64,000 nucleotides of DNA. It comes from Astragalus membranaceus (Eukaryota > Streptophyta > Magnoliopsida > Fabales > Fabaceae). The translations under genes were made by a program, and so were the position numbers. The notes under the pieces were generated by a model. That model was not told the DNA's origin. It was given only the letters and a program-made list of their open reading frames with translations, and ran no database searches. Position 1 is the stretch's first letter. Every line of letters starts with the position of its first letter. Where the stretch lies: NCBI GenBank assembly GCA_039519185.1, contig CM076846.1:182203068-182267067 (forward strand). The letters are read 5' to 3'. This document shows positions 42,946 to 53,881 of the stretch, piece after piece.

Positions 42946-45105
42946 AAGCTAATTTTTTCTGTTGAGGGAGTAGGCTTAGAAGTTTAAGTGAATGGAATTC
43001 GTTTTTTTGTAATTTTGGTATTATTATAAGCTTTTTAAATGCCAATATGGTACTCTTATATTGACATTTTTAACTATTTTGTAATTTGATATGTTTGTTA
43101 GACTTATGTTAATTTTCAATATGAGTAGAGTTTGACTTTGTTTTTGTTTTATATTTAGTTTTTAATTGGTTTAATATTTAATATAAAATATAAAATTATC
43201 GTAAGTGTTATTAATATAAAAAATTGTAGATACAGGAAAATTTTCTTTTTTACTAAATCTATAGTGATGGAGGTCCAACTGTGGGTATAGCAAAACTAAT
43301 AGGTGATTTTAAGACTTATTCCAACAGAATATAGGCGTGGGTATATCAAAAATAATAAGTGTTGATAAGGCCAATACCAATGGAAATGTAACCGTAGGTA
43401 TAACACCAGGGTTTTTCCAACGACTAAAGAAATTGTCGCTATAGGCTATAGTGACAACAACAATTCGTGGTCTTAGGCCGAAATCCACCACGGTAATGAA
43501 CATGCGTTGATATAGGTTTTACGGCCTATACCTACGCTTTTCGACCCTTTACCCACGGAAATTTGCTGTCACTATTGGTCAATTTTCTTGTAGTGTTTGG
43601 TCAATTAGTAGTCATCAATAAAGAGGAAAAATAGGAGAAATAGTCAAATAGTGTCTTGTTTAAATCTGTTTTTTTTATTAAAAAATAATACCAAAATTAC
43701 ATTATTTCCTTTTGTTGTTACACATAAAAAACATAAAAAAAATAAACAAAAAGAAGTCAAACAAAAAAACAGAAGAGCAACGTCTTGCTGGTTGTTCTGA
43801 TAACAGCATGCATTTTGAGCTCCAAGCTCAACTTGCCTTCTCCTTGTCTCTTTGTTTTCTTATCATTTTTGGCAAAGACATCTCACCATCTTGGCAGTCC
43901 CTGCTCCACCTCTGATGCTCACCAGATGCAGTTATGCTTTATGGCCTCCCATGAGTATTGCTCAGCTGCATCTCACCCACACCTACACCACAGAAACCCA
44001 TTATAAATAGAGACACAGCAAGCATAAGAGGGCAGAGACTGATACACACACAGAAAAACAAAAAACACAGAGGGCAATATTCACGCACGACAATTCACAC
44101 AAAAGAGAAAAACAGTAACAAACACAGCCATTCACACATAACAAAAAAACTTTCACTGAAAACAAACTGGTTTCTCTATTATTTACGAAATTTCTGGAAG
44201 AAGGAGAACAAGGTTTAATCAGGAGCAGTAAGGGCAACATAAGAGTAACCGAAGCGGTAGAAAAAAAGGGAGGGATCGTTTTTTCAGTAATCAGAATTAC
44301 AACTCTTCAGGAACCCAGGTTGGCCAAACTCTAGTCTTGTATGCGTCTTTTAAAACGGTTTAGAAATATTTAGTTTCTGTTTCTTTTTTTTTTAATCACA
44401 TAATGAACATAATAAAAGCTAGGTAGGATTCAACTTCAATGAGAAAAAATAGAAGTAAAAAAAAAACAACAAATGCCAAATAAAAAAAAAGACATATAGT
44501 TTAGCCTTGAAGAGAAAGAAGATTAAGGGAAGAGATTAGAAACAGAGAAAATGTTCAGGAACAAAATTTGAGTTCCTTTTCAAATGTAGTTTTTTTTCTT
44601 AGATTTAAATGCAAGACCAATAAAGGGGCAACTAAATTAAATCAGAATCAGTAAAAAAAAGGAGAGAGAAGGAAGACAGACTTTACCTCCGGCCACCGTC
44701 CATGGTGGCCGCCGCCGTGGCTTCGCCGGAAAACTCTACGACCACCACCACTGTCCAAAAAACACCACTGTCCGTCATCGCTCCCTCCACCCACGAACAA
44801 CCAGACCAACGGCCACCACCCTGCACTGTCGCCCTCCACCACAGCCTCGCCCTCACTTCGCGAGCGAAACCACCCTCCGTGGCCAACCCAAGCCACCGCT
44901 AAGCCGTCGCCGTCGCCGTCGTAGCCCAGCCGCGAAAACCGTACCACCCAAACAACCCCTGGCACCACCGCGACAGTAACAAGCAAAGAGAAAAACAAAA
45001 ATCGAAAAATGGGTTTAAGAAGGTGGGTTTCGGTTCACCATGGTTGTAATGAGGGGGAGATGAGAAACGGCGTAGGGGGGGGGGGAGAGAGAGGCGAACG
45101 GCAGA

Positions 45106-45606
45106 GTGTAACACCCCCTTTACTAATAACTATTATTTAGTTAATTTAAAAAAATCAGAGTTCGCAAAAACCGTTTTAATGCAACCACGAGAGGGTGCCA
45201 CATTTAAACACCAACGTATTATATCTCTGAAAATAATATATAAGGTCATGGGGTGCGTAATACATAGCACCACAGTCAATATAAAATTTAAAAAAACATC
45301 GCGGCGGAATAATCACCAAAATTCACCATATCGAATTACATCCCGAAAATAGAGTTCAACATCAATTAAAATAAACCAGTAAGCTAAAAACGCCCCACCC
45401 CGGTGCTACGTATCAGAGCTGACTCGACCCACTGGAGAGAAGGTACTAGATCACCTTCACCCGCTATCACCTGCACGTTGCCGACATGAGAAGCAACATA
45501 AAAGCAGTAGGGTGAGTCTCATTTCATAAGTAATAACATATAAGATCAACAATATATAGATCAGGCAACGAATAGCACCACTTCGCATTAATAATAGCAC
45601 ACCATC
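45106..45606 (+). repeat. LTR-like repeat, left part (split by the Ogre insertion)
   Basis: It starts TGTAACACCCCCTTTACTAA, a usual start of plant gypsy LTRs. It is cut at CCATC by the Ogre element and goes on at 63704 with the duplicated CCATC. Words such as AATAGCACACC occur on both sides of the Ogre element (45592 and 63750), which supports one continuous target. Confidence 0.6.
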
Positions 45607-47042
45607 TGTAGCGACCGAAGAATCCGGAGGAGGGATCCTTCGTTGCTATTGAACAATGGAGCCGCCATCAATATTTATTTTTAGGAAAAACATTGAAAAA
45701 ACCTTTGTTTTTGGGTTCGGGGGTCGATTAAGTGCGGGGAAGGTACAAGCACCCCGCAACATCCTAAAAAAGGTTACCTTTTAATTTAATGTGTAGAAAA
45801 AAAAAAAGTTTAAAGAAAACACTTTAATTTACCCTTTTTTGTTATTTGCAAAAAAAAAACGGAAAAGAAGACTTAATAAAAATTTTAGTTTTTTGCGCTC
45901 GACGGGAGTGGGCCCCCGCTCCTACGTATCTCCGGGTGCGATGGAGAAATCAAAGCTACGTAGTTCTTGGGTAGAAAATATTTGTGTGTTGATATTTTTT
46001 TATTTTTTGAAAAAAGTTTGGGAAAACTAGAGGCCGTTCATGGTGACCAAACAGATAAATCCAGAGTGGTCGTCATTAATGGCTTATTCGGAAAAGGAGG
46101 TATTTATAGCGTTCAAACAAGCGAGGCCCAGAGTGACCGCTATAGACAACCTATTTTTTTGCGCGAATTCGATTTTTCGAAAGAAAAAAAAAGCGGTTCG
46201 GAAGCATCACGTTGTGAACAGAAGCGGAGTAGGTGATAAAAAGGGGGTGCAAATAATAAAGGAGTTGTATTAAAAAGGGAGGTGTGAATAGCGTTTTGAC
46301 GCTAGAAAAAAAGTGCCACCGGGGGTGCAAATAGCGTTTTGGCGTTTTTTTTTAAAAAAGGGATGCCGGGGGTGCAAATAGCGTTTTGGCGCTTTTTAAA
46401 AAAGGGGTGTCGGGGGTACAAATAGCGTTTTGGCGCTTTTTTAAAAAAGGGATGTCGGGGGTGCAAATAGTGTTTTGACGCTAAAAAAAACGATTGATTG
46501 GTTTATTTTTACTTTTTTCTATTCGACTCTAGAACACGTGATTCTTGAGGCGCTTTTCTTTCTAAAAAAACAGAACCTAGACTAAACAAGTGGTATTTTG
46601 AAAGCGGATTATGGAGAAACATTCTTTTATTGTTTTTTTTTTTTTGTGTTGTCATAGTTAAAAGGGTGCCTTTTTACCCTTTTTTTGAAAAAAAAAAGAC
46701 TTTTGTTATTATATTTTTTTTTGAAAAGAGTAGTGACACTAGTAACTATTTATTTTAAAAAAATATTTTTTAGTATTTGAAAAAAAGCTTTATTTAAAAC
46801 CGAAATAAAAAAAGGAACACATTTTTTTATCACTCTTTTTTTTTATCCGGAAAATAGTAATTGTTATAAAAACAACATATCTTTTTTTTTTATCATTTTT
46901 TAAAATCTGAAAATTAGAATAATTTATATTAAAAAAAGCACAACATTTTATATTTATTTATTTTTTTAGACCGAAAATATTAGCACCTAAATAAAAGGAA
47001 CACACATTTTTTTTGTTTTTGGTTTATTTTAAATCCGAAAAT

Positions 47043-47282
47043 AGTAACCATTTTTAAAAAAAACAACATATTTTTTTTAGCACTTTTTTAGTCCGAAAAT
47101 TAGTAACCATTTTTTTAAAAAAACAACATATTTTTTTTAGCACTTTTTTAGTCCGAAAATTAGTAACCATTTTTTTAAAAAAACAACATATTTTTTTTAG
47201 CACTTTTTTAGTCCGAAAATTAGTAACCATTTTTTTTAAAAAAACAACATATTTTTTTTAGCACTTTTTTAGTCCGAAAATT
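47043..47282. repeat. 60-bp tandem repeat in the 3' LTR, four copies
   Basis: The unit is built of TAGTAACCATTTTTTTAAAA, AAACAACATATTTTTTTTAG and CACTTTTTTAGTCCGAAAAT. The homologous place in the other LTR (62088-62268) has three copies. Confidence 0.95.
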
Positions 47283-47710
47283 ACAATAATTTATTTAAAA
47301 AAGGCACAACCAATATTTATAAAAACATCAACTAATATTTATAAAAAAAACAGCAACTAATATAAAAACATGACAACAACAAAATAAAAACAGTAACTAA
47401 AAAAAACGAAAAAAAAACATGAACAACAATAATTAAAATACAATGGCAATGATTATATGAACAAAATCATAATAACTAAAAATTACAAAAAAAGCAACAA
47501 TACTACAAATTATTACATTTTTGTACCTTGAACAAATCCAAGCTTTCTTCTTCGGATCTCTTCAATACACCAAAATTTTAAACTAAAAAAAAACTAAGAA
47601 GGAAGAAAAGAAGGGGAAGAAAATTTTTCTAAGAGAAACCCTAATTTTTTTTAGATTCTCCCTTTTTTTTCTAAGGGCCAAATCCGTCCCCCCTCCTCTA
47701 AGTGGGGAAC

Positions 47711-47720
47711 CCTATTTATA
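47711..47720 (-). promoter_or_regulatory. TATA box of the Ogre LTR (3' copy)
   Basis: TATAAATAGG on the minus strand, about 1 kb from the LTR start. The equivalent in the 5' LTR, which would drive the element, is at 62695-62704. Transcription would begin some 30 bases downstream, which puts the ACGTAG hairpin and the 57-bp repeats inside the RNA. Confidence 0.65.
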
Positions 47721-48716
47721 CAAGAGAAAAAAAACAAGCTTCTTCCATCTTCTGCTCCACTTCAATCACTCTTGGATAGTGATGATGATCTTTTTTTGAT
47801 ATGATGGAGGTTTGGGGGGAGTTGTTGAAGGGGAAAATAAAAGAAGACATGTGAGATGAGGGGAGATGATGGTCGAAGGTATGGGTATGGAGAAGAGAGT
47901 GCCATGTGTGAAGTGTGTGATAGGGAGAGGAATGGATGAGTGTGTGAAGAGAGAAGAAAGAAAAAAAAATGAGTGTGTGAGAGGAGGGGAAGAAGTCGTA
48001 GGTATGGGGAGAGAGAGGAGGGAAGGGTTGAGTGTGGTGTTGTTTTAGGGTTGAGTGTGAGAGAGAGTGAGTTGAGTGATGTGTGAGGGAGAGAGAGAGA
48101 AGAGGGGGGCGTAGGAAAGAGGGGGGGAGCCGTTGGGAGAGGAGAGAGGGAAGGGTGGAGTGTATGGGGAAAGGAGATATGGGGAAGTGGGGTTGTGTGT
48201 GGAAGTGGGATTGAGAGTTTCAAGGAGGGAATCAAGGAGAGTGGGGGCAGATTTCTAGGGATGAATGTGGATGATTTTTAAGGCTAGGGGGGAGAGTGAA
48301 TGTAGACACATTTTAGGGTTAAAGGGGGGGTATGCGAATTAGGGTTTAGTTGGAGTGGGTTGGATGGAGTTGGGTGTTGGGTTATGGGTTGGATATGGGT
48401 TAGGGTTAGGATATGGGTTGGGTTTGGTGGAGGAGTTGGATTGGGCTTGGTGGAGGAGTGGGCTAGGCGAATTGGGCTAGCTATTTTGCTGGGTTGGGCT
48501 TCCATGACAGCACCTTATTATTAATAGACCCCCCCACTTCCTTCTTGGCTTATTTTTATTTCTTCACTTCTAATTATTATTTTTTTTCAAAAATTAAAAC
48601 TTGTAGCAAACTAAAAATAAAATAAAACATGGCATGAAAAGGAGAATATTATTTTTCTCAAAAAATAAATAAAATTTCTTTTTTTTTTTTGGATAGGACA
48701 AAATTAGGGTATTACA

Positions 48717-48731
48717 GCTGCCCCTCTTTAT
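48717..48731 (-). other. polypurine tract of the Ogre element
   Basis: TAAAGAGGGGCAGC on the minus strand directly precedes the 3' LTR. It primes plus-strand DNA synthesis. The non-autonomous element has the matching AATAGGGGCAGC before 37285. Confidence 0.8.
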
Positions 48732-50230
48732 TTATATTTTGCTAGGAAGTCGGAGGGATTCCGAATTTCTCGAGAAAAATAGAAATAAAGATAGAAAGAC
48801 GCTAATTTTGGCCAGACTGAGGTACTTTGGTTTTTTTTTTTGAAAAAAACTATGAAAACTGGGTCGATTTAGACAGAAAGTAAATAGGGAGCACCGGGGC
48901 TCTGGGGGATCGCTGGGGATCTGAAGGAGCACTGGGGCTTTGAAGGGATCGCCGGGGATCTGAAGGAGCACTGGGGCTCTGAAGGGATCGCCGGGGATCT
49001 GAAGGTCTGGCTCAAAATCAATGCTTGGCGCATCGACCTGGGTTCGACTGAGGGACCGTCGGGGTCTGAGGGGCATGCCTAAGCCTGAAGGACCAATGGG
49101 TCTGAAGGAGCGCTTCTAGCTATGGTACTAGAGATACGGTCTGGGGGTGGCCTTTTTCGAGCGGCCATTAGGGTTAATCAGGTCCGGAACTGATATAACC
49201 ACGAAGGACGTGCACTGTGTTTTTTTTTTAGGCGGACACAGCTAGTCTGAAGGGCCTGGGGCCGGATGATCCGTCGGTTGCTCGATTAACGCGACGTGCG
49301 ATCTGGATTGAAGGACCATTGCTGGTCTGAAGGAGCGCCTGGGCTCAGAAGGACCGCTGGGGGTCTGAAGAATTGGTGCTAACGACACAAAATAAAATTA
49401 TCTCAACAGACACTTGCAATGAATGATGCATGCGCGCATGTAGTTAAGTAATTGATGACATGATGGATGAAATGTGGAATGGTTTTGTTTTTGGCTTTTG
49501 CTCTTGGCTTTTTTCTTTTTTTTCATTTTTCTTTTCTTGCTCTTTTGCTCTTTTTGCTCTTTTTGCTCTTTAGCTCTTTATTGACTTCGCTGGTATTGTC
49601 AACTCGCATGACTCTCGTCGCGGGGTACGAGGGTTGCCTCAAACAGCGGTGCCGAAGTTCGGGTTATTTAAGATTTGCTGAAGTGATTATGCGTTTGTCC
49701 TTTTTGCAAATTTGTGAAGGATCATCTTTTTTTTTTATTTTTAGAAATTTCGCAATGAATATAATGCTTGTGATCATGCACATGTTTCACAATTCAGTAT
49801 TGTTTACCATGAACGTTATTTTTGCGATAATAGGGAAATGAGAGAATAAAGGAAGTGTTTAATATTCAAATGAAAACAAATGCGCAGAAAATCGCACTGT
49901 CTGAAGATTACAATGGGAGTTTAAACTACAAAAAGAGAGAGAGGAAAAAGATACAAGGAAAGCAGATCTTTTGATTGTTTGTGTCTTTGAAGTAATAACG
50001 CCGATCGCCCATTAACACGACTTTGAGCCTTCATCGTCCAACTTTTGGAGTTGTTGATTGCTTTTGTAGTTTAAAGTCCAACTTCTGACCCTAATTTTTG
50101 CCTGGACTGCTCTTTAGAGTTTTCAGTCCACCGGGTCGCTCTAATTTTTGCCTAGGCCGCCCTTTCGGGTTTTCGACCTAGCGAGCTTATTTTTGCTTGG
50201 CTCATCTTCCTCTTTTTTCCATATATTTCT
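48732..50230 (-). other. 3' untranslated region of the Ogre element with tandem repeats
   Basis: 48890-49370 holds repeats of GATCTGAAGGAGCACTGGGG and GCCGGGGATCTGAAGG about 30 bp long, irregularly mixed, the inverse of the repeats at 36740-37130. 49500-49570 is a TTTTGCTC-rich stretch. No coding sequence on the minus strand. Confidence 0.85.
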
Positions 50231-53200
50231 TTAGGCATAGTACTTCTTGACTGCGTCCGAGTTCACTGGGAGTGGGAGGTCTTCACCGTCCATTCTTGTG
50301 AGAATCAATGCTCCTCCAGAGAATGCCTTCTTTACCACATAAGGTCCTTCATAGTTAGGGGTCCATTTTCCACGGGAATCCTTTTGGATAGGCAACATCT
50401 TCTTGAGCACGAGGTCTCCTTCTTGAAACTGGCGGGGGCGCACTTTTTTATCATAAGCCTTTTTCATTCTTTGTTGGTACAACTGCCCATGACACAAAGC
50501 AACTACCCTCTTTTCTTCTATGAGGTTCAACTGATCCAGACGAGCTTGAACCCATTTTGCTTCCTCCAATTTTGTTTCCATTAGCACTCGCAGGGAGGGT
50601 ATTTCCACCTCGATGGGAAGAACTGCTTCCATCCCATATACTAGTGAGAATGGTGTTGCCCCTGTTGACGTGCGGATAGAGGTCCGATACCCGTGCAAAG
50701 CGAAGGGCAACATTTCATGCCAGTCCTTGAAGGTTACTACCATCTTTTGCACGATCTTCTTTATGTTCTTATTTGCTGCCTCAACTGCCCCATTCATCTT
50801 TGGACGGTATGGGGAGGAATTATGATGCTGGATTTTGAAGTCGTCACACAACTCTTTCATCATCTTATTGTTCAGGTTTGTCCCATTGTCCGTGATGATC
50901 TTATTCGGAAGACCGTAGCGGCAAATCAAATCTCTCTTTATGAACCTGACAACCACTGACCTTGTTACACTGGCGTAAGAAGCGGCTTCGACCCATTTGG
51001 TGAAATAATCAATAGCGACAAGAATGAAACGATGTCCGTTTGATGCCTTGGGTTCGATGGGACCGATGACATCCATTCCCCACATTGAGAATGGCCATGG
51101 TGCTGTTAGGACATTCAGAGAGGCGGGCGGTACATGGATATTGTCGGCATAGATTTGACATTTGTGGCATTTTCTGACGTAATTGAAGCAGTCAGTCTCC
51201 ATTGACAACCAGTAGTAGCCAGCCCTTAAGATTTTCCTTGCCATGGTGTGCCCATTAGAATGGGTGCCGAACGAGCCTTCATGGACCTCCTTCATAATTC
51301 TTTCTGCTTCTTCTTCTGCTACACATCTGAGGAGTACCATATCGTGATTTCTCTTGTAAAGTACTTCCCCATTTAAGAAGAAACCCATTGACAGTCTCCT
51401 AAGTGTCCTCTTATCATTCTCGGTGGCACCAGGAGGATATTCTCTGTTTGTGATATAGTGTTTGATATCGTAATACCATGGTTTACTGTCAGGCTCTTCT
51501 TCGATTGCCACACAGTGATGTGCCGGTAGGTCTCGATGTTGGATTCGGATGAATGTCAGACTTCTGTCGTTATTGATGTTGAACATTGATGACAAAGTCG
51601 CCAAAGCATCGGCCAACTGATTTTCTTCGCGAGGGAGATGATGGAAAGTGATCTCTTCAAATTGTTCAACCATCTTTTGGATGTGATCATGATAAGGAAT
51701 TAATTTGGAATCCCTGGTTTCCCAGTCACCTTTTGTCTGGTGGATGACTAAAGCTGAGTCCCCATATACATCGAGTCTTTTGACTTTCCATTCAAGGGCT
51801 GCTTTGATGCCTAGGACGCACGCTTCATATTCTGCAATGTTGTTGGTGCAGTAGAAACTCAGTCTAGCGGTAAATGGTATGAAGCGGTTATCAGGAGAGA
51901 TCAATACAGCTCCGACCCCGTGCCCGTATAAATTAGAAGCGCCATCGAATAACATTCTCCACCTTTCGTTGTCCGGAGGATTCCCTTCTACGAATAGAGC
52001 CATTATATCTTCGTCTGGGAAATTGCACTGCATTGATTGGTAATCTTCGATGGGCTGGTGTGCCAAGTACTCGGCCAATGCGCTACCCTTGATTGCTTTT
52101 TGGGTGACATATAAAAGGTCGTATTCAGATAGCAGCATTTGCCAGCGAGCGATCCTCCCTGTGAGAGCGGGTTTTTCAAAAATATACTTGACTGGGTCCA
52201 TTTTAGATACCAACCAAGTCGTGTGGCTCAGCATATACTGCCTCAAACGACGTGCAGCCCAGGCCAGAGCACAACACGTTCTTTCCAACAATGAGTATCT
52301 TGTCTCGCACTCGGTGAATTTCTTGCTTAGATAGTAGATGGCATGTTCCTTCTTTCCGGATTCATCATGTTGCCCCAGTACACAACCCATTGATTTGTCT
52401 AGCACTGTTAGATACAGGATGAGAGGTCTACCCTGCACAGGCGGCATCAGAATCGGTGGATTTTGGAGGTACCTTTTGATCTTTTCAAAGGCTTCTTGGC
52501 AATTGTCATTCCACTTTGTTTCTTGGTTTTTGCACAAAAGCTTGAAGATAGGCTCGCATGTGGATGTTAGCTGCGATATGAACCTAGAGATGTAGTTCAA
52601 TCTTCCCAGGAAGCCACGAACTTCCCTTTCGGTTTTAGGCGCTGGCATTTCAAGAATTGCTCGTACCTTGTCTGGATCTACCTCTATACCCTTCTGACTG
52701 ACTATGAACCCCAACAACTTTCCTGATCTTACACCGAAAGTGCATTTGGCGGGGTTTAATCTGAGTTTGAACTTCCTTAGGCGTTCAAATAGCTTTCGCA
52801 GATTGACGATATGCTCTTCTTCAGTCTTGGATTTCGCAATCATGTCATCCACGTAAACCTCTATTTCCTTATGCATCATATCATGGAACAATGCGACCAT
52901 TGCCCTTTGGTACGTTGCACCAGCGTTCTTCAGTCCGAATGGCATTACTTTGTAACAGAAGGTTCCCCAGAGAGTGATGAAGGTGGTTTTCTCCATGTCT
53001 TCGGGGGCCATCTTAATTTGGTTGTATCCGGAATACCCGTCCATGAAGGAGAATAGAGAGTGTTGTGCTGTGCTATCTACCAGGACATCAATGTGAGGCA
53101 AAGGGAAGTCATCTTTGGGACTGGCTCTGTTCAAATCTCGATAATCGACGCACATCCGAACCTTACCGTCTTTCTTTGGGACCGGTACAATATTGGCTAC

Positions 53201-53681
53201 CCATTGAGGGTATTTTGCTACTGCTAAAAACCCAGCATCGAACTGCTTCTTAACCTCATCTCGGATTTTCAATGACATCTCTGGTTTCATCCTTCTTAAC
53301 TTTTGTTTTACCGGCGGGCATTCTGGTTTTACCGGTAACTTATGCTCGACTATGTTGGGGTCCAGTCCAGGCATGTCTTGGTATGTCCATGCGAAGACGT
53401 CAACATAGTCAAACAACAACTTAACCAATTTCTCTCGCTCGCTGTCTTTCAATGTGGTGCCAATGTTAACTTCTTTTTTGTCTTCCTCCGTGCCTAAGTT
53501 GATTGTTTCAGTTGATTCCTCGTGGGGTTCGATTATTTTTTCCTCTTGTTCCATCATTCTCATTAACTCTGGAGGGGTTTCCCAATTATCCTCAACATCT
53601 TCCTCAGTTTGATTGATAGGGTGATCAAAGTTACAATATGGATTATTGGCGTTGTTATTTTCAAAGACATTTTTTTCGGAT
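50231..53681 (-). CDS. Ogre pol exon: reverse transcriptase, dual RNase H, integrase
   Basis: Second exon of gag-pro-pol; it starts at the splice acceptor 53681 (first Met at 53563). Counted from that Met: RT at about 75-250 with VRMCVDYRDLNRASPKDDF, FMDGYSGYNQI and the active site YVDDM near 236; first RNase H at about 385-515 (LGQHDESGKKEHAIYYLSK); a second, archaeal-type RNase H at about 534-665 (MLFDGASNLYGHGVGAVL, AEYEACVLGI, DSALV, NQLADALATL), a mark of the Tat lineage; integrase at about 755-1000 with an HHCC zinc site, MDVIGP, TDNGT (about 891) and the Glu in NGAVEAANK (about 926). The frame is open to the stop, ending in DAVKKYYA. It copies the RNA and inserts the DNA. Confidence 0.95.
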
Positions 53682-53881
53682 CTGCATTAGCGTAAATTAA
53701 CGGAATAAAAACGAAAGAAAGAAAATAAGAAGCGAATGTAACAAGAAAAGAAAAACGAGAGTTTATTGGGAACTGAAATAACGTTGCATTGATATTAATA
53801 CTGAAAGGGAAACATGCGTGCCCGAATGAAATATCCTAAGGCCTTGGGCAGAGCCAGAGGATTACATTATAGAAACATTAC
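53682..53881 (-). other. 200-bp Ogre intron between protease and reverse transcriptase
   Basis: Donor AA|GTAATG and acceptor AATGCAG|ATCC. Removing exactly 200 bases joins gag-pro to RT in frame (junction codons TCA-AAA-TCC). The stop codon of gag-pro (TAA, 53878-53880) lies inside the donor. Unspliced RNA gives Gag-Pro, spliced RNA the full 2348-residue polyprotein. An intron at this place is a known Ogre trait; these exact sites are my inference. Confidence 0.8.

Larger units (their letters stand above)
40589..43595 (+). mobile_element. non-autonomous CACTA transposon, 3007 bp, carrying captured host exons
   Basis: The ends are CACTACAAGAAATTTGAC and, in reverse, CACTACAAGAAAATTGACC. Both are flanked by TTT (40586-40588 and 43596-43598). 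Subterminal repeats of the type GTGGGTATAG/CTATACCCAC lie within 200-400 bp of both ends. It has no transposase. The interior holds a small plus-strand gene whose first two coding exons derive from PELOTA. Confidence 0.92.
40137..45105 (+). repeat. Tat/Ogre-type LTR fragment, split by a CACTA element
   Basis: The start TGTCATACCCCAATTTTGTC resembles the LTR starts at 37285 and (minus) 63703. It runs to 40588, is interrupted by the CACTA element and resumes at 43596. CATTATAAATAGAGAC near 44003 is a likely TATA box. Later parts include GC-rich coding-like text (44640-45000) with no recognisable protein. No second LTR or internal region was found; it may be a solo or truncated LTR ending near 45105. 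Confidence 0.5.
45607..48716 (-). repeat. 3' LTR of the Ogre element, 3110 bp
   Basis: Its plus-strand edges are TGTAGCGACCG and GGGTATTACA. It contains a 57-bp tandem repeat with TGCAAATAGCGTTTTGGCGC (46270-46490), four copies of a 60-bp repeat (47043-47282) and TATAAATAGG on the minus strand at 47711-47720. The other LTR has three copies of the 60-bp unit, which explains most of the 55-bp length difference. Confidence 0.95.

Noticed and set aside
44648..44998. 116-codon reverse ORF rich in Gly/Val and overlapping forward Thr/Pro-rich ORF
   Set aside because: GC-rich low-complexity part of an LTR fragment, open in several frames at once, no domain.
47762..48235. 157-codon Ser/Pro/Leu-rich reverse ORF, repeated at 62750-63220
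   Set aside because: Lies in both Ogre LTRs in a GA/CT-rich low-complexity leader; a composition effect, not a gene.
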